Origin: Talpa occidentalis | Taxonomy: Eukaryota; Chordata; Mammalia; Eulipotyphla; Talpidae | DNA length: 64,000 bases | Direction: 5' to 3' | Assembly: GCF_014898055.3 (NCBI RefSeq) | Contig: NW_023601433.1 | Location: forward strand, 85,631,106 to 85,695,105 | In this document: in pieces, positions 22,863 through 34,804 of the stretch | Numbering within the stretch: the first letter of the stretch is position 1 | Layout of the letters: every line of letters begins with the position of its first letter | Program-made: the position numbers and the translations under genes | The notes under the pieces: generated by a model | The model's input: the letters and a program-made list of their open reading frames with translations, nothing else | Told to the model about the DNA's origin: nothing | The model's database searches: none

Positions 22863-24190
22863 CTAGGGGGGAAGGGTGTTAATCTGGGGGTGGCCAAGGA
22901 AAGTTCTCAAGTCTTACAAAGAGGAAGCTGAGTCCTGCAGGGCCTGTAGTCCCTGTCCTCCCCCTGGAGTCCAGTCTTCCTCTTCTCTCTGTCACTTGAC
23001 AGAGGTCTCCAGCCCCAACTCCCACCTCCCTACTCCCCTGTCCCCCAGGAAATAAAAAAAATAAAAATAAAAAAAGGAAAAAACCGGGAAGCAGAGAGAG
23101 ATTCTGCCTGAGGTTGGAGAGGCCGAGGAGTGGGCTGCTGTGACCTTGGCTTGGCCTTCACCCCTCCGCTCTGCCCTAACCTCACAGGGTCAGGTTCTGC
23201 TCAGTCCACCTGCCCATATTCCTGACAGGCCCATTAATTAAGCAGCTGGGCCTTTATATTCTAACTGATGCTCTTTTATTTGGCAGGAGACACCAGGCCA
23301 GAAATGCTGAACAATTTTCAAAAATATTTTATGAGTCATCAAGGATAGCTGGGTTAGAATTTTGGAAAAAGGAGGTCAATCACTCCCTTCAGATTCGGTT
23401 GTCATTTCCTAACCCCCTATTCTGTTTCCACGCCCTCTACACCCCCATCTTTTCACTCTCCCTCAAAATAACAACACTCTGATTTTCCTCACGAGATCCC
23501 CTCCCCCCAACCAATGGTTCATTTATTCTCAATTAGAGCAACTCCATTTCCGTGGCCCATGATGCTCATGTGACTCAGGCTTGGCCAATTAGAACCTCAC
23601 ATGCCTCTGACCTCAGGGATTGCCAACTCAGCTGAACCCCTGAGAGTCAGGCCCAGGATTTTTGTTTCCTTACATGGAGAAGAGTTGGCCACCTTCTCTG
23701 CAGGTCTTGGAGTTGTGAGGTTGGGAGCTGCTGGCAGCCATCTTTCTATCCACAGGGCAGTGTCTGATCGAGAGAGTGGGGTTAGTACAAAGGGAGGCTG
23801 AATTGAGTGATGGGAGGACAGACACAGGGCAATCAGCCCTGAAGACATCATTGGAGCTCCTGGATCAAGCCATACCTGCATGTGCTTATTTTTATTTTGC
23901 ATCCACTTTTCACTCATATAAACAGTTAACTATTTTCTTTAAGCCACTTGGAGTTGGGTTTTCAGGTTCTTACAAATAAAGTCTTCATTTCTGTCCCCAT
24001 TCCTCAGAGCTTTCTTAGTCAGCTTGTTTATTAAATGACTGCCCACCCACTGCTCTATAGGAGCAGTCATTTTTATCTTTTGGGGGCAATATGAGGTTTC
24101 TGCTTTGCCTAATGACATAGTCTCAGAACCCAGAATAGTGCTTAGCACACAGCTTATGCCTGATAAATATTTTCCAAATAGAAAAACAGA
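22200..24190. other. Intergenic, no gene recognised
   Basis: Contains the (TA)n run and an A-rich tract at 23045-23085. Sequence at 23560-23650 (CATGTGACTCAGGCTTGGCC) looks like an old dispersed repeat whose family I cannot name. Confidence 0.55.
22811..22859. repeat. (TA)24 microsatellite
   Basis: An uninterrupted TA run of about 49 bases, likely polymorphic in length. Confidence 0.97.
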
Positions 24191-24194
24191 GTCC

Positions 24195-24560
24195 CATGTA
24201 GTCCTGAGTAGGGGCTATCACCTATATAACCTTATTTGAATCTTACCCCCATTTGGTGGGCAAAAAAACTGAGGCTGATAAGTTTAATGTTTCCGGTCCT
24301 AATTGACAGAAGATCTAATATTTGCATTGTAACCTCTGGTTCCAAGTCCATTGCTCAGATGTTCTATTGCACCAAAGGCCCCTTGATCATTCTGAGGACA
24401 GCATCGTAACCATGACAACTGTCATCTACTGAACTCTTGCTGCTACCAAACAAATTCTTGGCCCTCTGCACGAATCACAGAGAATCTATCCCCACTCCCC
24501 ATGAAGCAGGTGCTGCTGTTATCCAAATTTACAGAGAAAGAAACTGGGGTTCATAAATGG
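24195..24560 (-). repeat. Two partial MIR copies
   Basis: Two complement-strand MIR-like pieces: TTACCCCCATTTGGTGGGCA and AAACTGAGGCTGATAAG at 24240-24285, and GTGCTGCTGTTATCCAAATT and ACAGAGAAAGAAACTGGGG at 24510-24552. Confidence 0.6.
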
Positions 24561-24750
24561 GATTAGTGCTCTTAAATGAGACCCCACAGAACTCCCCCAC
24601 CCCTCCTACCAGGCGAGAAAACAGAAAGGAGATGGCCATCTATAACGTGAACCAGGAAGCAGAATCTCACCAGGCTCCCAAAATGCCAACACCTTGCTCT
24701 TGAATTTTCCAGCCTCCAGCACTGTGAGGAAAACATGTTTGTCATTTTTT

Positions 24751-25019
24751 TTAAGATTTATTTTTATTTATGCATACAAGAACTATGATGTAGGCCAGAG
24801 GTGTGGGGGGAGGTGGGGGGGATGATTCACCAGAGACAGAGTGGGGGGCAGAACAGGTGGATTGACTGAAATACACTGCTGAGGGGAGCCGTGGGTGAGA
24901 AGGAGAGGTCTGTTGCACCATGTGGCTTTCTCCTGGCTGAGGATCAAACTCATGCAGCAGTGGCTGGTGATAGCTTGATTGCACTGAAACTTTAACCCCT
25001 GTGTCACCAGGGAGGCCCC
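24751..25019 (-). mobile_element. tRNA-derived SINE
   Basis: Antisense copy; target duplication atgtttgtcatttttt (24735-24750) against atgtctgtcatttttt (25020-25035), 15 of 16 bases. Confidence 0.92.
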
Positions 25020-25249
25020 ATGTCTGTCATTTTTTAAGCCACTTAGTCTACAGTATTTTTGTTATACCAAATGGACTAAGGTGTACTACTCATCAGAATA
25101 TTAAATTAAAAACCAGTAATTTAAAAGTTAAAAATGCCAGGTATTCCAAAGGCCAGTGTATTCCAAACTTCTTTATAATGTTTGCCATCTCCTTATAACC
25201 TCTGGGCTAGTCCATATTAAATAATCAACTGGCAATCAACTGGCAATTT

Positions 25250-25506
25250 TTAAAAAAAAAAGATATATTTATTTATGCATACAAGAGCTGGGGTATGCGG
25301 AGATGTGAGAGGATTCACCAGCGACAGAGTGGGGAGCAGAACTGGCAGATCTACTGAAATACACTGATGAGGGGAACAGTGGGGAGACAGGAGAGGTCTG
25401 CTGCACCATGTGGGTCAGCTCCCTGGCCAGGGATAGAACTTGTGCTGCAGTGGCTGGTGATAGCTTGATAGCGCTGACTTTAACCCCTGTGTCACCGGGA
25501 AGCCCG
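25250..25506 (-). mobile_element. tRNA-derived SINE
   Basis: Antisense copy, tail complement GATATATTTATTTATGCATA, head ending near ACCGGGAAGCCC. No clear target duplication, and the T-rich end has been replaced by an A-run, so it is more decayed or rearranged. Confidence 0.85.
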
Positions 25507-25862
25507 GACCGGACCCCTATTCTAAATCATGCCACACTCAAATTCATTGGTGTGGGTTTTTATTGCCTTATAAAAGAAGCATCTCCTTGTAATAAAAAAC
25601 CCACAGCAATCTGAAAAGTTCAAATTCCATGCAGTTCAGGAGGAAGCAGACTCTTGGGGTACAAAATCTCTATCAACTTTCTGAAGGCAATAAGCCAGGA
25701 GGGTGTCCCCAGTGAGGGTCAGGCGGATGGTGAGTGACCAGGCTCAGGTTTTGAACTCTGATCCGGAGGTACATCTTCCTGTGAGTTTTGGGGGTGGGGG
25801 TGGAATTAGGTATGAGTTTATCTTTTTCACCTTTCTACATTTTCCAAATACTTAACTTGCTT

Positions 25863-26245
25863 GCATTAGTTTGTTAGGGCTGCCATAGCAAAGTATCACA
25901 GACTGGGGGTTCAAACAACAGAAATTAATTTTCTCACAGTAGTGGAGGCCTGAAGTCCAAGGTCAACGTGTCAGGTGGTTGGTTTCTTCCCTCGTCTCTC
26001 CTTCGACTTGTAAGATGGCTGTTTCTCCCGATTGTCCCTCTGTGCATGTCCATGTCCCACTTTCCTCTCAGTAAGGTTGAGGCCGCCTCTCAGTCATGTT
26101 GGATGAGGCCACCCCGATGACCTCATTTGACCTTAATTGCCTCGTTAAAGTCCCTGTGTCCAAATACAGCCACATCGAAGGACTGGGGGTTAGGGCTTCA
26201 ACACATGGCTGGGGAGGACATAATTCAGCCCATAACACATAGATG
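25863..26245 (+). repeat. Ancient interspersed repeat
   Basis: Begins GTTTGTTAGGGCTGCCATAG and ends ACATAATTCAGCCCATAACA, with GTCCAAATACAGCCACATCG inside. This is a well-known high-copy mammalian pattern (DNA-transposon or LTR class), but I do not name the family. Confidence 0.7.
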
Positions 26246-26275
26246 GATTGCATTACTTAAAAATAAACAGCACAG

Positions 26276-26574
26276 GGGCCTCCCTGGTGGCACAGGGGGT
26301 GAAGTCTCAGCACTGTGAAGCTATCTGCAGCCACTGTGGCATGAGTTTGATCCCCAGCCAGGGAGCTACCCACATGGCACAGCAGACCACTCCTGTCTCC
26401 CTGCTGCTCCCCTCAGCAGTGTATTTCAGTAGATCCACCTGTTCTGCTCCCCACTCTGTCTCTGGTAAGAATCCTCTCACCCTCCCACACCTCTGGCCTA
26501 CACCCCCGCTTTTCTATGCATAAAAAATAAAAATAAATCCTTTAAAAATAAATAAATCTTTTTAAAAAATAAAT
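26276..26574 (+). mobile_element. tRNA-derived SINE
   Basis: Sense copy with an expanded AAATAAAT tail at 26520-26580. Approximate duplication aaaaataaacagca / aaaaataaatagca. It lies just after an ancient repeat ending near 26245. Confidence 0.9.
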
Positions 26575-26639
26575 AAAAATAAATAGCAAATTGGTAAACA
26601 TTTTTTTTAATAGCCACTAGTAATCACAGCCAAGATTTT

Positions 26640-26904
26640 TTTTTTAAGATTTATTTATTTATGCATACAAGAATGGGGTTACAGGCCAGAGGTGCAGGGA
26701 GTGAGAGAATTCACCAGAGACAGAGTGGGGAACAGAATAGGCAGATTGACTGAAATACACTGCTGAAGGGAGGAGTGGGCAAGTCAGGAGAGGTCTGCTG
26801 TGCCATGTGGGTAGCTCCCTGGCCGAGGATTGAACTCATGCTGCAGAGGCTGTGGTCAGCTTCATAGGTTGCGTCTTAACCCCTTGTGCCACCAGGGAGG
26901 CCCC
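26640..26904 (-). mobile_element. tRNA-derived SINE
   Basis: Antisense copy with a perfect 15-bp duplication cacagccaagatttt (26625-26639 and 26905-26919). It is head-to-head/tail-to-tail with the sense copy 65 bp upstream. Confidence 0.93.
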
Positions 26905-26919
26905 CACAGCCAAGATTTT

Positions 26920-27824
26920 AACCAGACATTTTTATTATGTAAGTGAAGTGTGTCCAAAGCTTTGAAAACTCAAACAGCACAGAAGGGTGGCAAAGGGGAT
27001 AGAGATAGTCCCCCCACTCAGCCTCGCTCCCTCTCTTGGCAGTGCTCACATATCCTTCCAGAAATAGGCTACACTTCAGCAAGGGCATCGAATAGTGTTG
27101 TACTTTTTATTTTATACAAACAGGTTATATTTTATGTGCTGCTCTACAGCCTGCCTTTCTACACTGAACAGTAAATAAATCATTGTACATTTTCAAGGTA
27201 GTGCATCCATCTTGCCCCCCAAACTCCTTCTCCACACCTGCTTCCAAAGAGCCCAACTTGCCAAAGGGTTTCCTGGAGGCAAATCTCAGCTATCATCATT
27301 CCTGCCATCAATATTTCAGTAGCCATCCCTGACTTGTTCTTATGTTTAAACATGACCACAAAACAAACAAATACAATCCAGAGAAGGGCGGGGGAGATGA
27401 AGGGAGCTGATATTTCTTTCAGTTATTTGCTTTCCTTTGATGAAGTTGTGAAGCTAATTGGGACTGAGGAAAATAAAGTCAATAGAGTTATTTGCCCCCA
27501 ATCATCAACACAAAGGTTCTCTCAAGACTCGAGTGTCTTGAGACTGCAAAGCAGTGAAGCCACACTGGCCCAGGGGCTGCTTCTTGCCCTGCAGTGATGG
27601 ACCCTCTGAGGGCCAGACAGAGGCCTGCCCTGCCCCAGGGGATGTCCACAGACAGCCCTTGCTCCTCACCACCCCCGGGCCTCCATCAGGCTGGGGATGA
27701 GAGCTAAGTTCGGATGCACACCTCCCCCAAGCCGAGAGCCGTGCTCAGCATTTCCCTGATCCTTTCGTCGAATCCCACCCCAACCACTATTGCCCACACC
27801 TGACAACTATAATATTAATAGCTT
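26920..27824. other. Intergenic, nothing recognised
   Basis: Unique-looking DNA; start of the 17-kb interval without SINEs. Confidence 0.55.
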
Positions 27825-28500
27825 CAAATTGACAAACTTTTCTGGAGCACCTTGTATGTGCCAAGCCTGGGAGTGCAGCAGCGGTCCAGGCAGAGAAAAA
27901 TCCCTGTCAAAACAAAGGCAAAACATAGACAAAGACGGAAAGCAAGGGCAGGTGTAAGAGGGACCTAGAGAAAAATGGAGCAAGGTAAGGGGCGGGAGCA
28001 TGGAGGAAGGGCGGGCTGGGGACCCTATTTTAGATGGTCCTGGCAGGTCTGTCTGACGGGGTGACTGTAGAGAGGAGACTCAGTGGGGAGCGACAGCCAT
28101 GCTCAGGGAAGAGCATTTCTGTCCAAGTAATAACCCAGAGACACGAGCACGCCTGGGAGGTCTGGGGCCCAGCAAGGAGCCGGAGTGGCCGCAGTGGCAG
28201 TGGGGCCGGGGGTCTGAGGCTGGAGAGGGCAGGCAGGGAAGGCCCTGGTGTCAGAGGGGGCGTTTCCCCTCCTGAGAGCCTTGACGTTACACTGGTAGCC
28301 GGGGCTGCCCACAGTGAGAACATTTACACCATGAAAAGGGGCAAACACTATAATTACGGGTTTTTGTTGTTTTTTTCTTGGAGAGTGATTTTATCGCACC
28401 CCCTGTTCTTAGGCCACAGTCAGGAATTTGGATTTTGTTCTAAGTGTGACAGGAAGCCTTTGAGGCTTCGGAGCAGAGTGACCTGATCAGATTTCTACTC
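27825..28500 (-). repeat. L2 LINE remnant
   Basis: Complement-strand L2 pattern: GAGCACCTTGTATGTGCCAAG at the left and a gacaggaagcctttgaggct / gagtgacctgatcagatt block at the right. Moderately diverged. Confidence 0.6.
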
Positions 28501-28724
28501 TTAAGAGCCAGCTCCTGCCTTCCCCTGCAGAAGCGAGAGCAGGCAGGCGGGAGCAGAGAGAGGCAGTCTTCTTGGTCGTCAGTCCGGAGGTGACGGCGGC
28601 TTGGACACAAGAGGCCTGGACGTGGGTGTGTTTGTGTTTGCTGGTGGGCGGGAAATGTGGAGCATGAGTGGAAGACACATCCGTTGTGATATTCCAAGGG
28701 TCACCGTGACCTTCTGGGTTCTGG

Positions 28725-29020
28725 TTTTCTATGTCCACTTAACAAAGCACCCTGAACCTGGTGGCTTAGAACAATCACAATCATTTTTCCCTCGCTTACA
28801 AATCTGTGATTTGGGGGGACTCTGGAGACAGCTCACCCCGGCTCTGTGTGGCATCAGCTGGGTGGGGGGGGAAGGGTCCCTGTGGTGCTGGAGTCATCTG
28901 AGAACTCCCCCCTCGAGTGTCCGGTGGTTGACACTGGCCCATAACTGGAACCTCACCAGGGGCTGTGGCCAGAACACCCCCTCGGGCCTCTGCATGCAGC
29001 CTCCACTTCACCCCAGCACT
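28725..29020 (+). repeat. Ancient interspersed repeat
   Basis: AAAGCACCCTGAACCTGGTG, GCTTAGAACAATCACAATCA and an internal CATCAGCTGGGTGG segment match the pattern of an old dispersed repeat seen also at 695-920. Confidence 0.5.
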
Positions 29021-29284
29021 GAGGCAGGATTCTGAGAAGCCAGAGAAAGAATGAGAGAAAAAGGAGAAAGAGAGAGCCAGGCGGTGGCTGCAGAGGCCTC
29101 CCTGACACCCACCAGCTGGGCCTCCACTCCGGCCAGATACGCTCTTTCTCCTTCCAGCTTTATCGACAGAGAGTGTACGGAAGGTGAACTTGTGTATGTG
29201 GAAATGATGAACACTGTTAGGGCTGTGAACGCCTCCGTCCCTAGTGCGATTGTGATTTTGTGTGTTCTAGATGGACTCCCTTAA

Positions 29285-29440
29285 CACCTTTCAAGTACAG
29301 AACACGGTGTTGTTAACTACAGTCGCCGTGCTGGCACCAGATCCCCAGATGTTACTTCTCTTATAGCTGGGAGTCGGTACTTTTGTCCTGCATCTCCTCA
29401 CTCCTCATCCCTAGCTTCCCCCACTCCCACCCCCCAATCC
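29285..29440 (+). mobile_element. L1 3' UTR remnant
   Basis: TGTTGTTAACTACAGTCGCC and a following AGATCCCCAGATGTTACTTC-like segment match the general form of L1M 3' UTR. Short and diverged. Confidence 0.5.
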
Positions 29441-30669
29441 CCAGCCCTGGGTTAGTCTTTTTCAGATTTGGCAGAAGAGTAAGAACATACAGCACTTTTG
29501 TTTCTCTGACTTATTTCCGGTCAGGAGAAAATGGGATGGTGTCTCTTGAGACCTGGTAGCCTCGGCAGTCACATTGTCACTTCCACTGTGGTCATGGTGC
29601 CATCCAGACTCAGGGGAAGGGAACCTCGGTGCCAACTCTTCATAAGGAGTGGTACGTTCTGGAAGAACCAGTGGGGCTGGAAAGACTGTCATGGCCAATT
29701 TTAGAAAATACAATCTGCCACCTTATGTTTCAGGCACCACACTAAGCCTCTCCCTGCTGTTCCACTCACTGTACCTATTTCACAGATGGTGAGAATGAGG
29801 CTCAAAAGGGCGCAGCCACTAGGGGCAGAGCTGGGGTGGGGCTCCAAGTAGCAGGCAAGCACTGGCCAAGCAGATGGAAGTGGCAGGGGAGGGCCCCTGG
29901 AGGGAAATGGGAGAGGGAGGCCCGCCTGTGCCTGATAGCTCCGTGTTCACCCACAGCCCTCCTGGCCTTGCCTGGGGTCAGCTGTGGTTTCCAATCCAGT
30001 CGAAGGCTGCAGTTTTACCCCAACTTCAGGAGGATGAGATGAGGTTTGAACACTCCTAGGTAGAAAAGACAATTTGCTCCAAGGCAGGTCCTGGGAGCCT
30101 GGCTTGGCTTGGCTTGGCCTGGTTGAGGGTGGGAGGGTGGATGCAAATCTGGATAGTCTCAGCCAGTTGGGTGGTAGCTATTGACCGGGCAGGTAGGAGG
30201 GCTGGTGGAAAGCTCTTATTCTAGAAACCAGCAACGTGTGGGATCAAAGGATCCCTCAGATCCTTAGCAAGGGAGCTGGGGGCAGACATCCCCGGCCACA
30301 CCAGCAGAGAGCCGCAGAAGGCTGGCTAGGCTGAGCCAGCAGCCCCTTTATTGCGATCGATATTTCCTGGGGAAAAAGGCCAGGTCAGCACAGAAACCAC
30401 CATGGTCTCTGGGGACCACTGGTTTCTCTGCCCAGGGGCTGATCATCAGCATTTGCTGTGGGCAGCATCCGGTGGTTTTCCAGAATGTTGGCGAGGGAGT
30501 GTTGACTTGGGAGTTTGACACCAGAAAAAAATGGCCAGAATAATATGAAGGGGAACAGAAGGAGGATGTCAAGAATATACTGGGATTGTTTTAGCGGTTC
30601 CCTTTTTCTTTTCTTAAAACTGCCTCAATTGTATATTTGCTGTTAATAAGCCATCTCAGGTATAAAAAT
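29441..30669. other. Intergenic, no gene recognised
   Basis: A MIR-like fragment at about 29760-29830 and the GGCTT repeat are the only recognisable items. Confidence 0.55.
30099..30121. repeat. GGCTT pentanucleotide repeat
   Basis: GGCTTGGCTTGGCTTGGCCT, four units. Confidence 0.85.
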
Positions 30670-31140
30670 GACAGATAACCCCCAACCAGAAACAACCTAA
30701 AGGCCTGTCAATGGGTAAATGGAAAAATATGTTCTCATCTCTCCATACCGTGGACACTATGCAGAAATAAGAAGGGCTGGACTGCTCACACACACAGCAT
30801 GTATGAATCTTAAAAGCACAAGATTGAGGGAAAGAACCCACACCCAAAGAGAGCCCAGCACATGTCCCATTTGTCGAAAACTCTAGAAGAGATCAAGCTA
30901 ATCTATCATGGCAGAAAATAAGTCAGTGGTGGCCTGGGATTGGGGTTTTGGGGGTGGAGGGACATTGACTTCAAAAGAGCACAAAGAAACTCTTTGGTGT
31001 GATGGGAATGTTCTCAGTCTTACTATCGTGGTGGTTTCCTAGGGTTACTCACAGGCTAGAACGAATTGATTGAACTGTGCACTTAACATGGGCGTGTTTA
31101 CAGTCTGTAAGTTGTACCTCAATCTAGTCGATTTTTAAAA
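30670..31140 (+). mobile_element. Old L1 (L1M-type) 3' end
   Basis: Sequence resembles the ORF2 end of old L1s (CCAACCAGAAACAACCTAAA, a CAATGGGTAAATGGA variant) and a 3' UTR with GTCAGTGGTGGCCTGGGATT and AACTGTGCACTTAA. Diverged, with no open frame. Subfamily not assigned. Confidence 0.75.
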
Positions 31141-32404
31141 TTATATATTATATATTAAACTCCCAACCAACCATCTTCCAATTTAGGAAACTAAACATTA
31201 GAAAAAAAATTGCACCCTCTTGGCCCCTCCCCAACCGCTTCCTTTCTCCTTTCCTCCGAAATTTGATGTCTCATAAATGTGCCTTATAAATGTGTCTTTA
31301 TGTGTCACCACACAGGGAGCACTTTAGCAAGTATATGCCTTTCTCGGGGGCCATTATATTTTTACGATGGGGTGTATATTCCTTAACTAGTGGTTTTCAA
31401 ATTGCCAGGTGCCACCCTTTACTAGATTGTAAAATCAGTTTAGAAGGTCACCACCAGCATTTTAAAAATAGGGGTAGGACAGGATGGGATAGGACAGAGT
31501 AAGATAGGGTCAGATGAAAAATCATCGGAAAATAGCAGGTGGAGTAAGCATTGTCTGGTAAAACTTTCATCTCTGTGTGTATATGAACTGGGTTGGGATA
31601 TAAGACAGCTTTCTTTAGCATACTAGAAACCCAAAAACATTGAAAAACACTGCCCTAAATAACTAAATATAGGTAGGTAGGTGGGTAGGTAGGTAGGTAG
31701 ATATTGTTTTACAGTGTTGTGTTAATAGTACTTACAGCCCTAATACTTTCCCAGCTGGCTTTGCTCATTTGATATTAGCCTGTACCCATGTTTGATAAGT
31801 TCAGTGACTCTGGGCTGATGCATGTCCTTGACTTCTTTCATCCCCATGACCACATAAATATGCGAGTTGTTTTTCCATCCTCCCATTCCAGGATTTTTTT
31901 CTTCTTTTGCTAAATGGCACGTTTAGAGAGTAACTGTCTGTTCCTATTGCCACCATTTCATATTAGGAAGGACATTTTAATATGAATTATATCAGAAAAT
32001 CCTACTCTCGGAAGTAAAGACTATCATTTAGATTGAATAAATCTGGCTTCATGAAAATGCATTCCATTTGCACTTGGGGGTTAAGGCTGTTGTTTTCTTC
32101 CTTGCTGATTGTTAGTTTGCTTATAAGGTTGTAAACTGGTGGACACATAATCAGCTAGCCCACAATCCCAGGCTGGCTACCACTGGGGAGGGGAAATGAA
32201 AAAAAGAAAAAGGAGTCTCAGCTACATTTCATTTCCTTCTGTCACGTAAAAAGAGGTCAATGTAAAATATGGCCAAATATTAACATTTGTTAACTCGGGA
32301 GGACAATTCTGCTCTAAGCTTTATATAGTTCATTTTATCACCAGCCTATACTTCGCTCACAGTTTTAAATAGCTCATTAAAAAAATTTCAACATCAACCA
32401 GGGT
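31141..32404. other. Intergenic, nothing recognised
   Basis: AT-leaning DNA with the GGTA repeat. No coding frame of note. Confidence 0.55.
31671..31700. repeat. GGTA tetranucleotide repeat
   Basis: TAGGTAGGTAGGTGGGTAGG-type run of about seven units with one G interruption. Confidence 0.9.
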
Positions 32405-32715
32405 TAGAAAAATTTTAATTCAGGTGAACGTACGACAAACACTATATGAGTTCACTCCTATGTGGTATATAGAGAAAACAAACAGATAAGCTAAATAAAT
32501 CAAAAGTAAACATGTTGACTAAAAGACCAGTTATCAGCAGAGGATAGCAGAGGTGAATAAATCAGGAAAAGGAGGACAAGGGTTTGTGAAGGATACTACT
32601 GGATGTTTAGTTGTGAACTTAATGTAGTACACGCATGTGTTGATTCTCAATGAGACACACCCGAAAAATATGTATTAACATGCAATGTGACTTCAATAAA
32701 AAATGAAAATTTTAA
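32405..32715 (+). mobile_element. L1 3' UTR remnant
   Basis: Contains ACGACAAACACTATATGAGT and CACTCCTATGTGGTATATAG, which resemble L1 3'-end DNA, and ends at an AATAAAAAATG tail. Confidence 0.6.
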
Positions 32716-33169
32716 CATATACTACATTTCATCAAGTGGCTACTTTTATGTTACATGAATTTCATCTTAATTCAAAAAGGAGTGGGAGGCGCTTGTGTCT
32801 CCCCAGAACATGCAATTAAACAAGAAGACAAGACTACAAGGAAGAATATAAGAACAGAAGATTGCAAGAACTCGCAAAGCGCCCAGCATGAGCCCCTCTG
32901 AAACCATCATTGCTCAAAGTGTCTCTGAGCATTTTAGGGAGAGGCAGGGCTGGACACTGTGTGCACAGTTCACCTACCAAGTCAATTTAGTGACTTGGTA
33001 AGATCACACAATGAGTCATGTGTGGACTCTGCACTCAGTTTTACCAGTCTGTGAGTCCAAGTTCTCCCCATGCAGCTGCTTCTGTTGAGCAGTAGAATAA
33101 CCCTTCACATTCACACAATCTTTTTTTCTCCGCATGATTTCCTATCACTTCTGCCTTCAGGCTCACCAT
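32716..33169. other. Intergenic, nothing recognised
   Basis: Short unique-looking stretch between an L1 remnant and a MIR. Confidence 0.5.
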
Positions 33170-33385
33170 AGGCTCTGACGTCAGAAAAATCTGGGTTCAA
33201 ATCCAGGCTCTGTCAGTTCTTAGCTGTGTGTCTTTGAGCAAAAACCTAGCCTCTCTGAGCCTTGCCTTCTCCATCTATAAAATGAGACTAATGCCCTTCC
33301 TAATGTATTAAGTGGAAATACAGTTGGAAGATAAAGTTAGGTGAATGCCTGGTACTTGGTAAATTCTGAATAAATGACAGTATTA
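33170..33385 (+). repeat. MIR
   Basis: CTGGGTTCAAATCCAGGCTC, CTCTGAGCCTTGCCTTCTCC and ATCTATAAAATGAGACTAAT follow the MIR consensus order from tRNA-like head to core. Confidence 0.85.
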
Positions 33386-33471
33386 GTAGTCAAAGAAGCT
33401 ACTCTGGGTTAAGAGTAACAGAACAAAGTAATTCCAAAGTCATCTTGTCACAGGCCCCAAGTGCTCCAAAG

Positions 33472-33685
33472 CAGTGGTTCTCAACGAGGCGAGAAAGGTA
33501 ATTTTTAACTCCCCAGAAGACACTTGGTAATGTCTAGAGACATTTTTAAAGGTCATGATTAAGGAGTGGGTGCTACTGGCATGTGGTGGGTGGGGAGCTC
33601 AGCAACCCACACACACAGGACATACACAGCCCGCATTTTGATCAGGCCCCAAAGGTTCATATAGCGTGGAGGTTGAGGGACCTTG
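33472..33685 (+). repeat. hAT-type nonautonomous DNA transposon remnant (MER class)
   Basis: Begins CAGTGGTTCTCAAC and ends GTTGAGGGACCTTG, imperfect terminal inverted repeats (11 of 14). Inside are TTGGTAATGTCTAGAGACAT and GGGTGCTACTGGCATGTGGT, a motif pair common to a dispersed mammalian repeat. Family name not assigned. Confidence 0.65.
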
Positions 33686-33946
33686 CTCTAAAGTGAACCT
33701 CCTTTTTCGAGACTTCACTTGCAATGACAGCACAATCTACTCTCTAGATACAGGGATGATCTCTGCTTCCTCCACCATGGACTGAGTCATTTTGTGACAC
33801 TAAGAAACATTTACTTAGCAAGGCAATATGAATTCCTCTGTTGGATAAGTCCAGATGGAAGTGTATTTGGGGTCATTTCAAAGAGAGACACATCCCCTGA
33901 CATCAACCAGACTCCAGCAGGACCAAGGTTGGATCAAGAGATTTTT

Positions 33947-33960
33947 TTTCAATCATTAAA

Positions 33961-33995
<35 letters not shown>

Positions 33996-34230
33996 CATCA
34001 TTGTTCATTTTTGTACAATGTATGCTTGTATGCTTTCTCCTCTCAGGTGTAGTCCCCATAAAATTCCCACCACCAATTCACCAATGAACCATTACCATAG
34101 TCCCTTGTGTTCTTCTTGCCCCTGTTTTGATTCCTCTACCTCCCCAATTCTTGCAAAATGTCTCTGATTTATAGTTGCCTGCTAATTTTTTTTTTAATGT
34201 CCACCGTGGATTTTTTTTTTTTTTTACTGT
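33947..34230 (-). mobile_element. L1 3' UTR fragment with TA-repeat tail
   Basis: The reverse complement matches the 3' UTR of the L1 at 10043 (CAAAACAGGGGC, GAACACAAGGGACTATGGT, TTGTACAAAAATGAACAATG). Duplication ggatcaagagattttt (33931-33946) against ggatcaagggattttt (34231-34246) marks the insertion limits. The poly(A) side has been replaced by a (TA)n run, and the 5' side holds two long T-runs. Confidence 0.85.
33965..33992. repeat. (TA)n microsatellite at L1 tail
   Basis: About 14 TA units at the 3' end of the antisense L1 fragment, where a poly(A) tail would be expected. Confidence 0.9.
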
Positions 34231-34329
34231 GGATCAAGGGATTTTTGAAAGACCCCACTGCTCTCCCTTCTCTGAGACAGTTTCTAAGAACAGTCTGAAG
34301 AATCTGTCCTCCCTGACCATGAGCACAGA

Positions 34330-34510
34330 GACTGGCTCACAGCAAGCATGCAGTAAGTGCTAACCACTATGACAGTCGCCACTGTCATCATCATCACAGT
34401 CCCACCAAGGGCAAGGGATGCTCCACCCTCACAAGAGCCTTTTGAAATGGGTGATACACCCCCATTTTGCAGGTGAGAACACTGAGGCTGAGAAGAGTGA
34501 AGCCGCGTTT
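34330..34510 (-). repeat. MIR-like fragment
   Basis: CACCCCCATTTTGCAGGTGA, GAACACTGAGGCTGAGAAGA and an upstream GCATGCAGTAAGTGCTAACC resemble complement-strand MIR. Confidence 0.6.
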
Positions 34511-34804
34511 TCATCAGCCCCTCCCTGATCTCACTGCTTCTATTCCTGCCCACCTTACAGACACCAACAGGAGCTCTAAAAAATGAAATCATTATTTTGA
34601 AGAAGTTCAGCTCTGGATAACAATAATGTTATGTGATACTGTACGGCCTTAATTTTTTTTTTTTAATGATTTCGGTGTCTTGAAAAATTAAGAGGATGGC
34701 CATGGTTGTGGGAGGTTAATGTTAAGGGGAAAAGGGTGAAAGGTTAGTGGGAACTCTTTGTAATTTCTCAGTGAATCTAAAATTATTTCAAAAGAAAAAA
34801 CCTA

